Below, one piece after another: positions 18,669 through 26,624 of a DNA stretch of 64,000 nucleotides; position 1 is the first letter of the stretch, and every line of letters starts with the position of its first letter. Position numbers and translations under genes: made by a program. This DNA is from Ktedonobacter racemifer DSM 44963 (GTDB lineage: Bacteria; Chloroflexota; Ktedonobacteria; Ktedonobacterales; Ktedonobacteraceae), in assembly GCF_000178855.1 (NCBI RefSeq), contig NZ_ADVG01000002.1, positions 2,542,001-2,606,000 of the forward strand. Direction: 5' to 3'. Below the pieces are notes generated by a model that had not been told where the DNA came from, searched no databases, and was given only the letters and a program-made list of their open reading frames with translations.

Positions 18669-19118
18669 ATGGGAGAATATGAGCGCTCTATTAAGATCCA
18701 GGCTCCCAGGCGCCAGGTAGAAGACTTTATGTCGGACGTGAGCAATCTGCCCAAGTACCTGCCGACGACGAAGCGCGCGGAGCCACAGCAAGGAGAGCGT
18801 GTACGCGTCGAGGGCGAGGCTCATGGACACCACTATGACTCTGATGGCTTCTTCCGCGTCGACAAGAGCAAGAACCGCATGGAATGGGGTGCGGAAGGCG
18901 AAGAGCGCTATCGCGGCTGGCTTGCAGCCAAAGGCGATGAAAACAAAGGCCCAACAGAGGTCACTGTCCATCTATCTTTTGAGCCTTCGCCCAAGATCAG
19001 CCGTGAAATGCAAGAGTCCATCAGCTCACAGGAAAAAACCATCAACGAAAGCCTGGATCACGCCCTGCAATCGCTCAAGAACCTCGTTGAAGGCACCAGC
19101 GGCCGCCCAGAACGTTAG
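18669..19118 (+). CDS. SRPBCC (START/polyketide-cyclase-like) family protein
   Basis: 149 residues. The start 'GEYERSIKIQAPRRQVEDFMSDVSNLPKYLP' is the usual first strand and helix pair of the SRPBCC fold, and 'RMEWGAEGEERYRGWLAA' and 'STVHLSFEP'-like strands follow, ending in a long C-terminal helix. These proteins bind lipophilic ligands in a deep cavity; the ligand here is unknown. The tail of about 25 residues after the last helix is Ser/Gly/Arg-rich. The gene lies after the tnpB relic and converges on the aldehyde dehydrogenase gene, with a hairpin between. A GCCTGTGCACAGGC palindrome at 18577-18590, 80 bp upstream, may be an operator. Confidence 0.78.
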   Translation: MGEYERSIKIQAPRRQVEDFMSDVSNLPKYLPTTKRAEPQQGERVRVEGEAHGHHYDSDGFFRVDKSKNRMEWGAEGEERYRGWLAAKGDENKGPTEVTVHLSFEPSPKISREMQESISSQEKTINESLDHALQSLKNLVEGTSGRPER

Positions 19119-19147
19119 ATAACTATCCCATACAACGCTGGTGTACT

Positions 19148-19187
19148 GAAGAGAGGGGTCCAACCTGCGGGCTGGACCCCTCTCTTC
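19148..19187. terminator. Bidirectional hairpin between convergent genes
   Basis: 15-bp perfect arms (19148-19162 and 19173-19187), GAGAGGGGTCC-type, with a 10-nt loop, placed between the SRPBCC and aldehyde dehydrogenase stop codons. Confidence 0.75.
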
Positions 19188-19196
19188 GGTTACATC

Positions 19197-20687
19197 CTAA
19201 CTGTCAATCTGGGCTTTCTGCAGTTTGCCGCTGTAGTCGGTGTAGACCACCTTCCACTCGGTGAAGACATCGAGGCCAGCAATGCCCGCCTCGCGGTGGC
19301 CGTTGCCAGTACCGCGCGTGCCCCCGAAGGGAAGTTGGATCTCGGCACCCGTCGTGCCAGAGTTGATATAGAGGATGCCCGTGGTCAGGTCGCGCATGGC
19401 CCGCTGAGCATTGTTAATGTTCTGGGTATAAATCGCGCTGGAGAGGCCAAACGGCGTCTGGTTATTGACCGCGATGGCCTCGTCGAAGGTGTCGACCGCG
19501 ATCACGGAGAGCACTGGGCCAAAGATCTCCTCCTGGGCAATGCGCATTTCCGGGCGCACATCTTTAAAGAGCGTCGGGCGATAGAAATTCCCGGAAGTCA
19601 GTCCTTCGCCTTCAGCACACGCTCCACCCGTTACCAGCGTCGCCCCCTCGCCCTGGCCAATCTCGACATAGGCATGGATCTTCTCAAGCTGGCTGGCATT
19701 GATCACCGGTCCGACATCTACCTGCTCATCCAGGCCATCACCCAGGCGCAGTTGCTCAATACGCGGCAGCAACTTCTCTAGCAGGTGATCATGCACGCCA
19801 CGCTGCACGATCAGGCGGCTACAGGCGGTACAGCGCTGACCCGTGGTACCATAGGCACTCCAGAGGACACCCTCCACCGCCAGATCCAGGTCGGCATCAT
19901 CGAGAACGATAACGGCGTTTTTGCCACCCATCTCCAGCGAGACGCGTTTCAGCGATTGCGCCGCCTCGACCGCTACATGACGTCCCGATTCAGTCGAACC
20001 GGTAAAGGAAATGACCGCCACATCGGGATGATGAATTAGGGCCTCGCCTACCTCATGACCAGAGCCACATACGAGATTGACTACGCCTTCAGGCAGACCA
20101 GCTTCCTGAAGGATCTCGACCAGGCGCAAGGCACTCTGTGGTGTATCCGAGGCGGGTTTAAGGACAATGGCATTGCCGGCAACCAGCGCCGGAAACATCT
20201 TCCAGGTCGGGATGGCAATGGGAAAGTTCCAGGGCGTGATGCAGGCCACAACCCCCACGGGATCGCGCAGAGCCATACCACTCTTATTGGGTAGCTCCAC
20301 GGGCACGGTATAGCCGAAGAGGCGGCGGCCCTCACCAGCCATGTAGTAGGCCATGTCGATGCCTTCTTGCACATCGCCGCGTGTCTCTTTGAGTACCTTC
20401 CCCATCTCGCGCGTCATGATGCGTGCCAATTCCTCTTTGTGGCGCGAAAGCAGCTCGCCGACACGAAAGAGAATCTCGCCGCGCTTAGGCGCGGGGACGA
20501 GACGCCAGTGCTCAAAGGCCTGGCGGGCAGCGGCAACGGCTGCATCTACATCGGCCGTGGACGAGAGCGGGAAATGGCCGAGTACTTCGCCCGTGGCGGG
20601 ATTATAGTTGGCAAAGGTTCTTCCCTCACGCGCGGCCTGCCACTTGCCACCAATAAAGTTTTGAAACGTCTGCACAGTGGTCGTCAT
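19197..20687 (-). CDS. NAD(P)-dependent aldehyde dehydrogenase
   Basis: 496 residues, the standard ALDH length. Visible motifs: 'TPWNFPIAIPTWKMFPAL' (NAD site), 'FTGSTESGRHV', general base Glu252 in 'LEMGGKN' and catalytic Cys286 in 'GQRCTACSR'. The C-terminal 'GAEIQLPFGGTRGTGNGHREAG' block resembles the alpha-ketoglutaric semialdehyde/aminoadipate-semialdehyde branch (ALDH7-like) more than betaine aldehyde types. It oxidises an aldehyde to the carboxylate with NAD(P); the true substrate cannot be told from sequence. No linked catabolic genes are present. Upstream of the start at 20687 is an SD-like AGGAGG. Confidence 0.9.
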   Translation of the reverse strand: MTTTVQTFQNFIGGKWQAAREGRTFANYNPATGEVLGHFPLSSTADVDAAVAAARQAFEHWRLVPAPKRGEILFRVGELLSRHKEELARIMTREMGKVLKETRGDVQEGIDMAYYMAGEGRRLFGYTVPVELPNKSGMALRDPVGVVACITPWNFPIAIPTWKMFPALVAGNAIVLKPASDTPQSALRLVEILQEAGLPEGVVNLVCGSGHEVGEALIHHPDVAVISFTGSTESGRHVAVEAAQSLKRVSLEMGGKNAVIVLDDADLDLAVEGVLWSAYGTTGQRCTACSRLIVQRGVHDHLLEKLLPRIEQLRLGDGLDEQVDVGPVINASQLEKIHAYVEIGQGEGATLVTGGACAEGEGLTSGNFYRPTLFKDVRPEMRIAQEEIFGPVLSVIAVDTFDEAIAVNNQTPFGLSSAIYTQNINNAQRAMRDLTTGILYINSGTTGAEIQLPFGGTRGTGNGHREAGIAGLDVFTEWKVVYTDYSGKLQKAQIDS

Positions 20688-20898
20688 GCAATACCTCCTG
20701 ACAAAAAATACAGCGCTCCACCATCTGGACCGCTCAAGCGATGAGACGAGAGAAGACCAGTTCTGCTAGCTGGTATCCTGCTCGTTGTGGTTCTACTAGC
20801 ATTTAGTATGCTATGCCAAACCACGAGTCAGGCGCAAGAGCAAGGTGACGCGCTGTATATATCAGGGAATATGCGATTGTGAAGCAGTCAAACGACTG

Positions 20899-22167
20899 TT
20901 ACGAGATGCTCCCTTTGAGGGTCGCCAGGAACTCCATGTTGTTGCCTGTCTTCGACATATGCTGCAAGAGAGCCTCCATGGCCTCCAGACCCGTACGACC
21001 GGCCTGATCAGACAGGGTCGCGAACATGCGGCGCATGACCACAACGGCGCGCAGCGTCTTCTCGTCGAGCAGGAGTTCTTCGCGGCGAGTGCTGGAGAGG
21101 GAAATGTCGATGGCGGGGAAGATGCGGCGCTCGGCAAGTTTACGATTCAGGATAAGCTCCATATTGCCGGTACCTTTGAACTCTTCGTAGATCACATCGT
21201 CCATACGGCTGCCTGTATCAACCAGGCAGGTGCCGATGATGGTCAGACTACCACCCTCTTCAATCTTACGGGCGGCACCGAAGAAGCGCTTGGGGGGAAA
21301 GAGCGCGCTGGGATCGAGACCGCCGGAGAGGGTACGCCCACTTGGCTGCACGGCCAGGTTATAGGCGCGACTCAGACGCGTGATACTATCGAGCAGAACA
21401 ACGACATCGCGTCCACCTTCCACCAGGCGCTTGGCCCGTTCGAGTACCATCTCAGCCACGCGTGTATGCGCCTCAGTCGGCTCATCGAAAGTTGAGCTAA
21501 TGACCTCGGCCTTCACGGAACGCTTCATATCCGTGACTTCCTCAGGGCGCTCACCAATCAGGGCGATCATCAAATGCACATCGTCATAGTTCGCGGTGAT
21601 GGAATTGGCGATGGACTTGAGGAGCATGGTTTTACCGGCTTTAGGAGGGGAGACGATCAGGCCGCGCTGTCCACGACCGATGGGGGAGACAAGGTTGATG
21701 ATGCGTCCGGAGATGTTAGAGGCACCCGTCTCAAGGTTGAACATCTCTCGTGGGGAGATCGGCGTCAGAACCTCGAAGTGGGGTCGCCGTTTAGCGACTT
21801 CCGGATCGACACCGTTGATCGCCTCGACGCGCAACAGGCCATAATACTTCTCGTTATCCTTGGGTGGGCGAACCTGGCCTGACACCATGTCACCGGTACG
21901 CAGGCCAAAGCGACGAATCTGCGATTGCGAGACATAGACATCCATATTCCCGGGCAAGAAGCGCTCTTGACGGAGGAAGCCAAAGCCATCTTCAACGATC
22001 TCCAATACCCCTGCGCTAAAGATGTTGCCTTGCTGTTCGGTGTTGGCCTGGAGGAGTCGGAAAACGAGGTCTTGTTTCTTGAGGGTGCTGTAGCCGGAGA
22101 GTTCAAGGTCGCGAGCGATATCACGTAACTCCGGCAGCGTTTTAACTTCTAACTCTGCAATGTTCAC
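20899..22167 (-). CDS. rho: Transcription termination factor Rho
   Basis: 422 residues. N-terminal SAP-like domain (1-45), the RNA-binding cold-shock-like OB domain (about 50-120, 'GVLEIVEDGFGFLR', 'DVYVSQSQIRRFGLRTGD'), then the RecA-type hexameric ATPase: Walker A 'PPKAGKT' at 173-180, 'ERPEEVTDMKRSVKAEV', Walker B 'DVVVLLDSITRLSRAYN' and the Q/R-loop regions, ending at 'ALLQHMSKTGNNMEFLATLKGSI'. Rho translocates along rut-containing RNA and releases RNA polymerase. It is a typical single-copy housekeeping gene and shows no long N-terminal insertion of the actinobacterial type. The 500-bp upstream region carries an 18-bp tandem duplication. Confidence 0.97.
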   Translation of the reverse strand: MNIAELEVKTLPELRDIARDLELSGYSTLKKQDLVFRLLQANTEQQGNIFSAGVLEIVEDGFGFLRQERFLPGNMDVYVSQSQIRRFGLRTGDMVSGQVRPPKDNEKYYGLLRVEAINGVDPEVAKRRPHFEVLTPISPREMFNLETGASNISGRIINLVSPIGRGQRGLIVSPPKAGKTMLLKSIANSITANYDDVHLMIALIGERPEEVTDMKRSVKAEVISSTFDEPTEAHTRVAEMVLERAKRLVEGGRDVVVLLDSITRLSRAYNLAVQPSGRTLSGGLDPSALFPPKRFFGAARKIEEGGSLTIIGTCLVDTGSRMDDVIYEEFKGTGNMELILNRKLAERRIFPAIDISLSSTRREELLLDEKTLRAVVVMRRMFATLSDQAGRTGLEAMEALLQHMSKTGNNMEFLATLKGSIS

Positions 22168-22254
22168 GGTATGTAGGGCGGCGAAGCATTCAATTGCTTG
22201 AGGAAAGCGCCCCTTCTCCTTTCTGGGTTGAACCTAGATGAAATTGGTGGGAAA

Positions 22255-22290
22255 GAAACAAAGCTTTTAATGGAAACAAAGCTTTTAATG
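22255..22290. repeat. 18-bp perfect tandem duplication upstream of rho
   Basis: GAAACAAAGCTTTTAATG occurs twice head to tail (22255-22272 and 22273-22290), about 90 bp before the rho start. The rest of the 22168-22675 gap holds GAATTTG direct repeats near 22438-22480 and no gene that I can support. Confidence 0.7.
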
Positions 22291-22675
22291 AAAGTACAAT
22301 CATGCGGGAAGAGCAGACCTCCCCTGTAAAGCGTGGTTGTGGCATCGGGTAGCTTTGATGAAGTAAGAGGTGCCAGCTAATGGTCCAAAGAACATGTACG
22401 ACTTCTCAACACATAGCCATCGTCGGCGTGTAAAATTTTGGAATTTGTATTTGAATTTGTGTGCCTGGAATTTGCTTGGACCTGGTTGTTCACCAGTGGT
22501 GGCGTGGCACACATCTTTGGAGCTAGCATGAATATATCATATGGTATAAAGAGATGTCAAGAGCTGGAGTACATATCTACCTTCACATCCACTGCAGCAG
22601 TGATCAAGGCTGATTGCCAGGACCAGGAGCGTAGAAGGGTGAAGAGATATAAACAGCGGCTACACTCACAGAGGA

Positions 22676-23200
22676 CTAGCGCGACCTACGACCACGACGC
22701 GCAGAATAGCGCGCACTCAGCCAGCTCACCCAGCCAGCTTTCTGTTGCTTATCATAAAAGGGATACCACTCTTTGTCAATCCACTCATTACAAAGGTATA
22801 GCTGTTCACCCAGCGAGCGCTGCTCTAGCTCTTTATCAACAACGCTATTAGCGTGAGGATGCTGATATAGGCGCGGACGTGGAGAGCCGAAGCCGTGTAC
22901 ATAGTGCACCAGTTCATGCGCGATCGTCGTGATTAACACACATTCTGGCACCTGCGCAACCTGGAGCAAGGAGTTAATGCCAATGAAGGATGTGTTCTCA
23001 TCTAACGTCATGCGAATCACCCCCAGGCGCGTCTTCCAGGGATAACAGTAGGCAATACAAACCTCGTTGACAGGTTGAATATCAGCAAAATAACTCTTCC
23101 AGATATGCTCAAGGTACACATTTATATCCCGCTCAGGAGAAAATATGCCTACATCATTTATAGAATTTATGGCAGGAGATATCTCGGTCATTGAGATCAT
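22676..23200 (-). CDS. SprT-like zinc metalloprotein, hypothetical
   Basis: 174 residues with a zinc-binding 'TTIAHELVHYVHG' motif (H95, E96, H99), as in SprT/Spartan-like and related HExxH domains. A third ligand is not clear; 'HPHAN' or the Glu-rich helix 'KELEQRSLGEQLY' are candidates. 'LDENTSFIGINSLLQ' is the preceding strand-helix unit. The family includes predicted intracellular proteases, but neither substrate nor activity is known. The last 15 residues are Arg/Ser-rich. It has its own upstream region; neighbours are unrelated. Confidence 0.6.
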   Translation of the reverse strand: MISMTEISPAINSINDVGIFSPERDINVYLEHIWKSYFADIQPVNEVCIAYCYPWKTRLGVIRMTLDENTSFIGINSLLQVAQVPECVLITTIAHELVHYVHGFGSPRPRLYQHPHANSVVDKELEQRSLGEQLYLCNEWIDKEWYPFYDKQQKAGWVSWLSARYSARRGRRSR

Positions 23201-23329
23201 TTGGGGACTCCTTAGGATGGTAACACATTAGGTACTTTAAGACTAGTATAGCAGCGCTGCTCTAATTGTGAACATAAGTTTTTATATCTGTAAGGGGTAA
23301 CTATTCAGGACTTCTCGCCACTACGTGGC

Positions 23330-23408
23330 TCGCAGGGGTATAGGATGTGCGGTGGAGGTGGGTCGGCGAAGCCGACCCACCTCCACCGCACATCCTATAC
23401 CCCTGCGA
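23330..23408. repeat. 38-bp-arm perfect inverted repeat, not at a gene end
   Basis: Arms 23330-23367 and 23371-23408 are fully complementary with a 3-nt loop (GAA), one of the longest perfect hairpins in the window. It lies between two divergently oriented genes (23200 start on minus, 23720 start on plus), so it does not obviously terminate either one. Confidence 0.8.
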
Positions 23409-23719
23409 AGCGTCGCAGACGCTGAGAACACCATGTCTAACAAGAGCTCAGCATGACTTTAGTCTTAATAGAAAGCAGAGTATTTTTGGAGCGGGCGGAT
23501 GGGCAAGGGGAGAGTAAGGACAGCCAGAGAAAAGGGCGTGGTCTTCACCCTAAAAATCCTTGGATCAAAGCTTAAAGGCAGCTTGTAGAAAATTAGATTC
23601 TACTTAAAGCTGCAAAAAGTGCGTCAAATCTGGCCAATATTGGCAAGTTTTTCGTCATATTTCCGATACTTCTACTCGTATAGAGAATAGATGTGTAGTA
23701 GGAATAAGGAGGAGACACA

Positions 23720-24172
23720 ATGTCCTGTACATTGAGCAGCACAATCGAAGCCATTGAAATGCCCCTGTGGTCTCAAGAAATTCCGGCCACATCAGAGGCA
23801 GCATACAAGAGATATGAGACCGCGCCTATGGTTGCGGTCGCGCCAGTACCTGCCACCAGGGTTTCCCCTACAACCGACAAATTGAGTGAAGAAGAGCTTC
23901 ACAGCTCATTTGAGGAAGCGCTGGAAGAGCGCATCAACTCTGGAGAAATGCGCCGCATCAGCGCCTTGCTTGAGGAGCTGCCCTCGTCTCGCCCATTGTC
24001 CCACACCGGGCCGCTGGCACCGAGACAGATGGTGCCATCCGAGTTGCAGAAGTTACTCTCCACCCTGGGAATGCTAAGCGCGAAGACCTATGCCTTGCTC
24101 ATCGGCTTCGGACTCCTGTGTGTGCTGCTTGGCTTCGATCTCCTGGGTCTCCTCCTCCTCACGACGCGCTAG
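23720..24172 (+). CDS. Hypothetical tail-anchored membrane protein
   Basis: 150 residues of no recognised family. A hydrophilic, Thr/Ser/Pro-rich N-terminal half ends in an acidic helix 'SEEELHSSFEEALEERINSGEMRRISALLEELP'-like region (about 62-95), and one hydrophobic C-terminal helix (about 122-147, 'ALLIGFGLLCVLLGFDLL') would anchor it. It starts 15 bp after GGAGGAGAC. A GGGGG-CCCCC hairpin at 24186-24202 lies right after the stop. The rest of the gap to 24607 shows only a repeated TTCAGCGTA near 24400. Confidence 0.5.
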   Translation: MSCTLSSTIEAIEMPLWSQEIPATSEAAYKRYETAPMVAVAPVPATRVSPTTDKLSEEELHSSFEEALEERINSGEMRRISALLEELPSSRPLSHTGPLAPRQMVPSELQKLLSTLGMLSAKTYALLIGFGLLCVLLGFDLLGLLLLTTR

Positions 24173-24185
24173 TCGCCGGTGTGCA

Positions 24186-24202
24186 GGGGGAAAGCTGCCC
24201 CC
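24186..24202 (+). terminator. Short G/C hairpin after the tail-anchored protein
   Basis: GGGGG (24186-24190) and CCCCC (24198-24202) around a 7-nt loop, 14 bp after the stop; no U-tract. Weak call. Confidence 0.4.
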
Positions 24203-24607
24203 GGCCATAGAATAGGGATGGCGCTTTTTCCCTCCTCCTTCTCTCGCTTCTGGAAATACTTTTGGTCCGCGAGACGTTGTAGTATATATAGTAGTGTTAT
24301 TTTCTGGGCAAGTGCTGTGACTGACAGGATCCACCACACACCACCTATCCAGGCGAGCACCACAGGTGCGAGAAGTCAAGCTAAAACTTGCACCACTAAA
24401 TTTCAGCGTATTCAGCGTATTCTAATATACTTTCGATACAGAGCTTACCTACAAGCAAGTCTTTTCCCAGGCACATAGAGACTCGAATATAGCCTTCATA
24501 TCCTGAGACCGACAAAATGCTACTTCTAGCGCGTTTATTTCGTATTAAGTACTAAAGACAAGGGCGCAGACAGTTACGCGGCGTCTCGCCGATTGAGAGG
24601 AGCGATT

Positions 24608-25090
24608 GTGCAGCGACGATCAAGGAAGCCACAATTTCCTGCACGCCCCGAGGAGAGTTACGGTCATGTGACCTCCGCCATAGGTCTGGAGGAGACCTTC
24701 GGTCACCAGCGGGCCAGGAGGCAGTCTCTCTTCAAGCAAACGCTGATGTGGATTACGGGGCTGATCTGCGCGGTGCTCCTGCTAGGGACCCTGGCTCAGG
24801 CCTGGTCCAATAGCCAGTTGACGCGGACGGTACAGAGCGAGCAACAGCGCTTGCAGTCCCTGCAACAGCGCAATGACCAGCTCAAAAAAGACGTAAACAA
24901 GTATAAAGATCCAGCCGTAATCGAAAGCGAAGCCAGGCAGCAGTTAGGCTATGTACGTCCAGGCGAGAAGCCTGTTGTGGTCGTACAAGCTGATACGACA
25001 ACCACAACCAGGACAGCATCCACCAGGACCACGAAGAGTGACTCAGGCTACTGGCTGGAGTGGTTGCAGGCCCTCTTTGGCAATGGCTAA
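24608..25090 (+). CDS. Septum formation initiator (FtsB/DivIC-like) protein
   Basis: 160 residues from a GTG at 24608, chosen because GAGAGGAG precedes it. A basic cytoplasmic N-terminus (about 1-40) is followed by one membrane helix (about 47-66, 'LMWITGLICAVLLLGTLAQAW'-type) and a coiled coil ('SEQQRLQSLQQRNDQLKKDVN'-like region). Then comes the family end 'KDPAVIESEARQQLGYVRPGEKP', which is the DivIC/FtsB motif. It joins FtsL and FtsQ/DivIB at the division site. The C-terminal Thr/Arg-rich 'TTTTRTASTRTTKSD' region is low-complexity. No ftsL neighbour is present. Confidence 0.82.
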   Translation: MQRRSRKPQFPARPEESYGHVTSAIGLEETFGHQRARRQSLFKQTLMWITGLICAVLLLGTLAQAWSNSQLTRTVQSEQQRLQSLQQRNDQLKKDVNKYKDPAVIESEARQQLGYVRPGEKPVVVVQADTTTTTRTASTRTTKSDSGYWLEWLQALFGNG

Positions 25091-25133
25091 ACCATCTCGA
25101 TAAGCCAAAGGTCCTCTTGTAAGCGTACAATTC

Positions 25134-25163
25134 TTGACATTACTTGTATGATAAATGTATAAC
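25134..25163 (+). promoter_or_regulatory. Sigma70-type promoter for the structured leader
   Basis: TTGACA (25134-25139) and TATAAC (25158-25163) with an 18-bp spacer. It would start an RNA near 25170 that includes the nested-stem leader at 25225-25383. Confidence 0.65.
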
Positions 25164-25224
25164 ATCTGTATAGAAATGTCATAACAAGCTTAAACGTCAG
25201 GTAACAACAGATGAAGCAGCAGCG

Positions 25225-25383
25225 TGTTCTTGCGACAAAATTTACCCTTATGATTATTCAGCTCCAGCATTGGCTGGAGCTTACAGGGTTTGTAGTAAGA
25301 ACATTGCGTTTCGTGGAATGAGGGAGTAGCAGCTACCCGCTAGCGAAACGCACAAACGCAAGTTTGGTGTTTCGCTTTTTTTT
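25225..25383 (+). ncRNA. Riboswitch-like structured leader with mutually exclusive hairpins
   Basis: Nested stems seen by eye: TGTTCTT (25225-25231) pairs with AAGAACA (25297-25303); after a GCG/AGT internal loop ACAA pairs with TTGT (25235-25238/25290-25293); ACCCT (25244-25248) pairs with AGGGT (25285-25289); AGCTCCAGC (25260-25268) pairs with 25273-25281 around a 4-nt loop. Next, TGCGTTTCG (25305-25313) can pair with CGAAACGCA (25344-25352), and the latter overlaps the left arm of an intrinsic terminator. Aptamer, antiterminator, terminator order is the classic arrangement. It does not match any class I can recall. It could also be a separate small RNA. Confidence 0.55.
25343..25383 (+). 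terminator. Intrinsic terminator of the structured leader
   Basis: GCGAAAC (25343-25349) pairs with GTTTCGC (25369-25375), and CAAAC with GTTTG inside, closed by GCAA; eight Ts follow at once (25376-25383). Its left arm is shared with the preceding antiterminator-like hairpin. Confidence 0.85.
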
Positions 25384-25397
25384 ATTATGATTTTATT

Positions 25398-25466
25398 CCG
25401 AAACCCAACGTCACTCGCGTGACTAGCGCTTCCCCCATTCGGGGACAAGCGCGCTCAGGATTTCGG
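25398..25466 (+). repeat. Three-way-junction repeat, copy A
   Basis: Closing stem CCGAAA/TTTCGG, then the hairpin GTCAC-TCGC-GTGAC and a second arm GCGCTT/AAGCGC enclosing CCCC-ATTC-GGGG. A 34-bp stretch ('TAGCGCTTCCCCCATTCG' onward) is identical to copy C at 51302. Confidence 0.7.
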
Positions 25467-25551
25467 ATAAGAAGATCTTTCTTGCGGATCTTTTCACCGC
25501 AATCATCAATGTGAACGAGTTTGAACACATTTAGAAAGGCAGTAACTGGTA

Positions 25552-26331
25552 ATGCGTCCATTAATCGGTATACCTTGTCATGCAGGCGTGGGGGCTGAGT
25601 CGGATCGGCCCATATTCTACAACAACATAGCATACATACGGGCAGTGGAAGCAGCGGGTGGCGTCCCTATTCTCATCCCAATTCTTGACGATCTCGCGGG
25701 CCTCCAGACGCTTCTGCCTCGCCTCGATGGTTTGTTACTCTCAGGTGGAATCGACCTGCATCCGCGCCACTATAATGAGGAGCCGCATCCCATGCTGGGA
25801 AAAACCAACCCGCAGCTCGATGATTTGGAGCTGGAGCTGGTCCGCTGGGTTGTGCGGGAGAATCTTCCCACAATTGGTATTTGCCGTGGTATGCAGATGT
25901 TAAATGTGGCCCTGGGTGGCAGCCTCTACCAGGATCTGGAGGCGCAGTATCCCCAGAGCTTGAAGCATCCCAACTGGGAGTTACCGCGCAATCAGATCGT
26001 CCACCGCATCAACGTTCAGGAGGAGAGCCGCATGGCTACTATCCTGGGCAAGTATGATCTGGGCGTCAATAGCCTGCATCACCAGGCGGTGAAAGAACCT
26101 GGTTCCGGGGTCATCATCAGTGGACGGGCAGAGGATGGTGTGGCGGAGTTATTGGAGATACCTGATCATCGCTTTATGCTCGCGGCCCAATGTCATCCCG
26201 AAGAAATCTGGAATGATGAGCCAGCATGGAAAAATCTCTTTGGAGCCTTTATTGAGGAATGCTCTCAGCCTGTAGTCAAGCAGCTTCATGCCATGGATAC
26301 AGTACTCGAGGTTAGTGCCAGGACGGCCTAA
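25552..26331 (+). CDS. Gamma-glutamyl-gamma-aminobutyrate hydrolase family (peptidase C26)
   Basis: 259 residues, a class I glutamine-amidotransferase fold. The catalytic Cys111 lies in 'GICRGMQ', and His215/Glu217 in 'QCHPEE' complete the triad; 'LLLSGGIDLHPRHY' is the characteristic C26 segment. The family removes gamma-linked glutamate from gamma-Glu-GABA (PuuD, polyamine catabolism) or related compounds. No puu or folate genes are nearby, so the substrate stays open. It has a weak SD (AGAAAGG, 13 nt before ATG). Its 5' region carries the riboswitch-like leader and repeat copy A, so expression is probably set by transcription attenuation. Confidence 0.88.
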   Translation: MRPLIGIPCHAGVGAESDRPIFYNNIAYIRAVEAAGGVPILIPILDDLAGLQTLLPRLDGLLLSGGIDLHPRHYNEEPHPMLGKTNPQLDDLELELVRWVVRENLPTIGICRGMQMLNVALGGSLYQDLEAQYPQSLKHPNWELPRNQIVHRINVQEESRMATILGKYDLGVNSLHHQAVKEPGSGVIISGRAEDGVAELLEIPDHRFMLAAQCHPEEIWNDEPAWKNLFGAFIEECSQPVVKQLHAMDTVLEVSARTA

Positions 26332-26433
26332 GGATTTTTGACCCATGAGAGACGCCTGTACGTCTGAAGTCAGGGATTACGCCCTTCTTTATCTTCACTC
26401 GCACACACGTTTACCTGAGCCTACCTTTTATGC

Positions 26434-26497
26434 GAAACCCAACCCCCTTTCGGGGGCACGCGCCACTCTCGTGGCTAGCGCTCCGCGCGAAGGTTTC
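26434..26497 (+). repeat. Three-way-junction repeat, copy B
   Basis: Closing stem GAAACC/GGTTTC, then CCCCC-TTT-CGGGGG and GCCAC-TCTC-GTGGC hairpins. It lies between the C26 gene and the convergent BMP-family lipoprotein gene. Confidence 0.65.
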
Positions 26498-26563
26498 CTG
26501 ATAAGGCCTACAGTAAAATTGATAATAAACAAACTTATGCCAATGTTGTCATATTTACACTAA

Positions 26564-26609
26564 AAAGTCGAAAGCGGCCACCCAGAGTAGAGTAACCGCT
26601 TTCGACTTT
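26564..26609 (-). terminator. Terminator of the BMP-family lipoprotein gene
   Basis: 14-bp perfect arms (26564-26577 and 26596-26609) with an 18-nt loop; on the minus strand the hairpin is followed by a run of Ts. It is 15 bp beyond the stop of the 26625-27722 gene. Confidence 0.8.
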
Positions 26610-26624
26610 GGCGTTTGATCGTGT

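Noticed and set aside
25225..25383. T-box or 6S RNA identity for the structured leader
   Set aside because: No T-box core (GGTGGNACCRCG) or specifier loop is present, and the long closed stem with a central bubble of 6S RNA is not seen.
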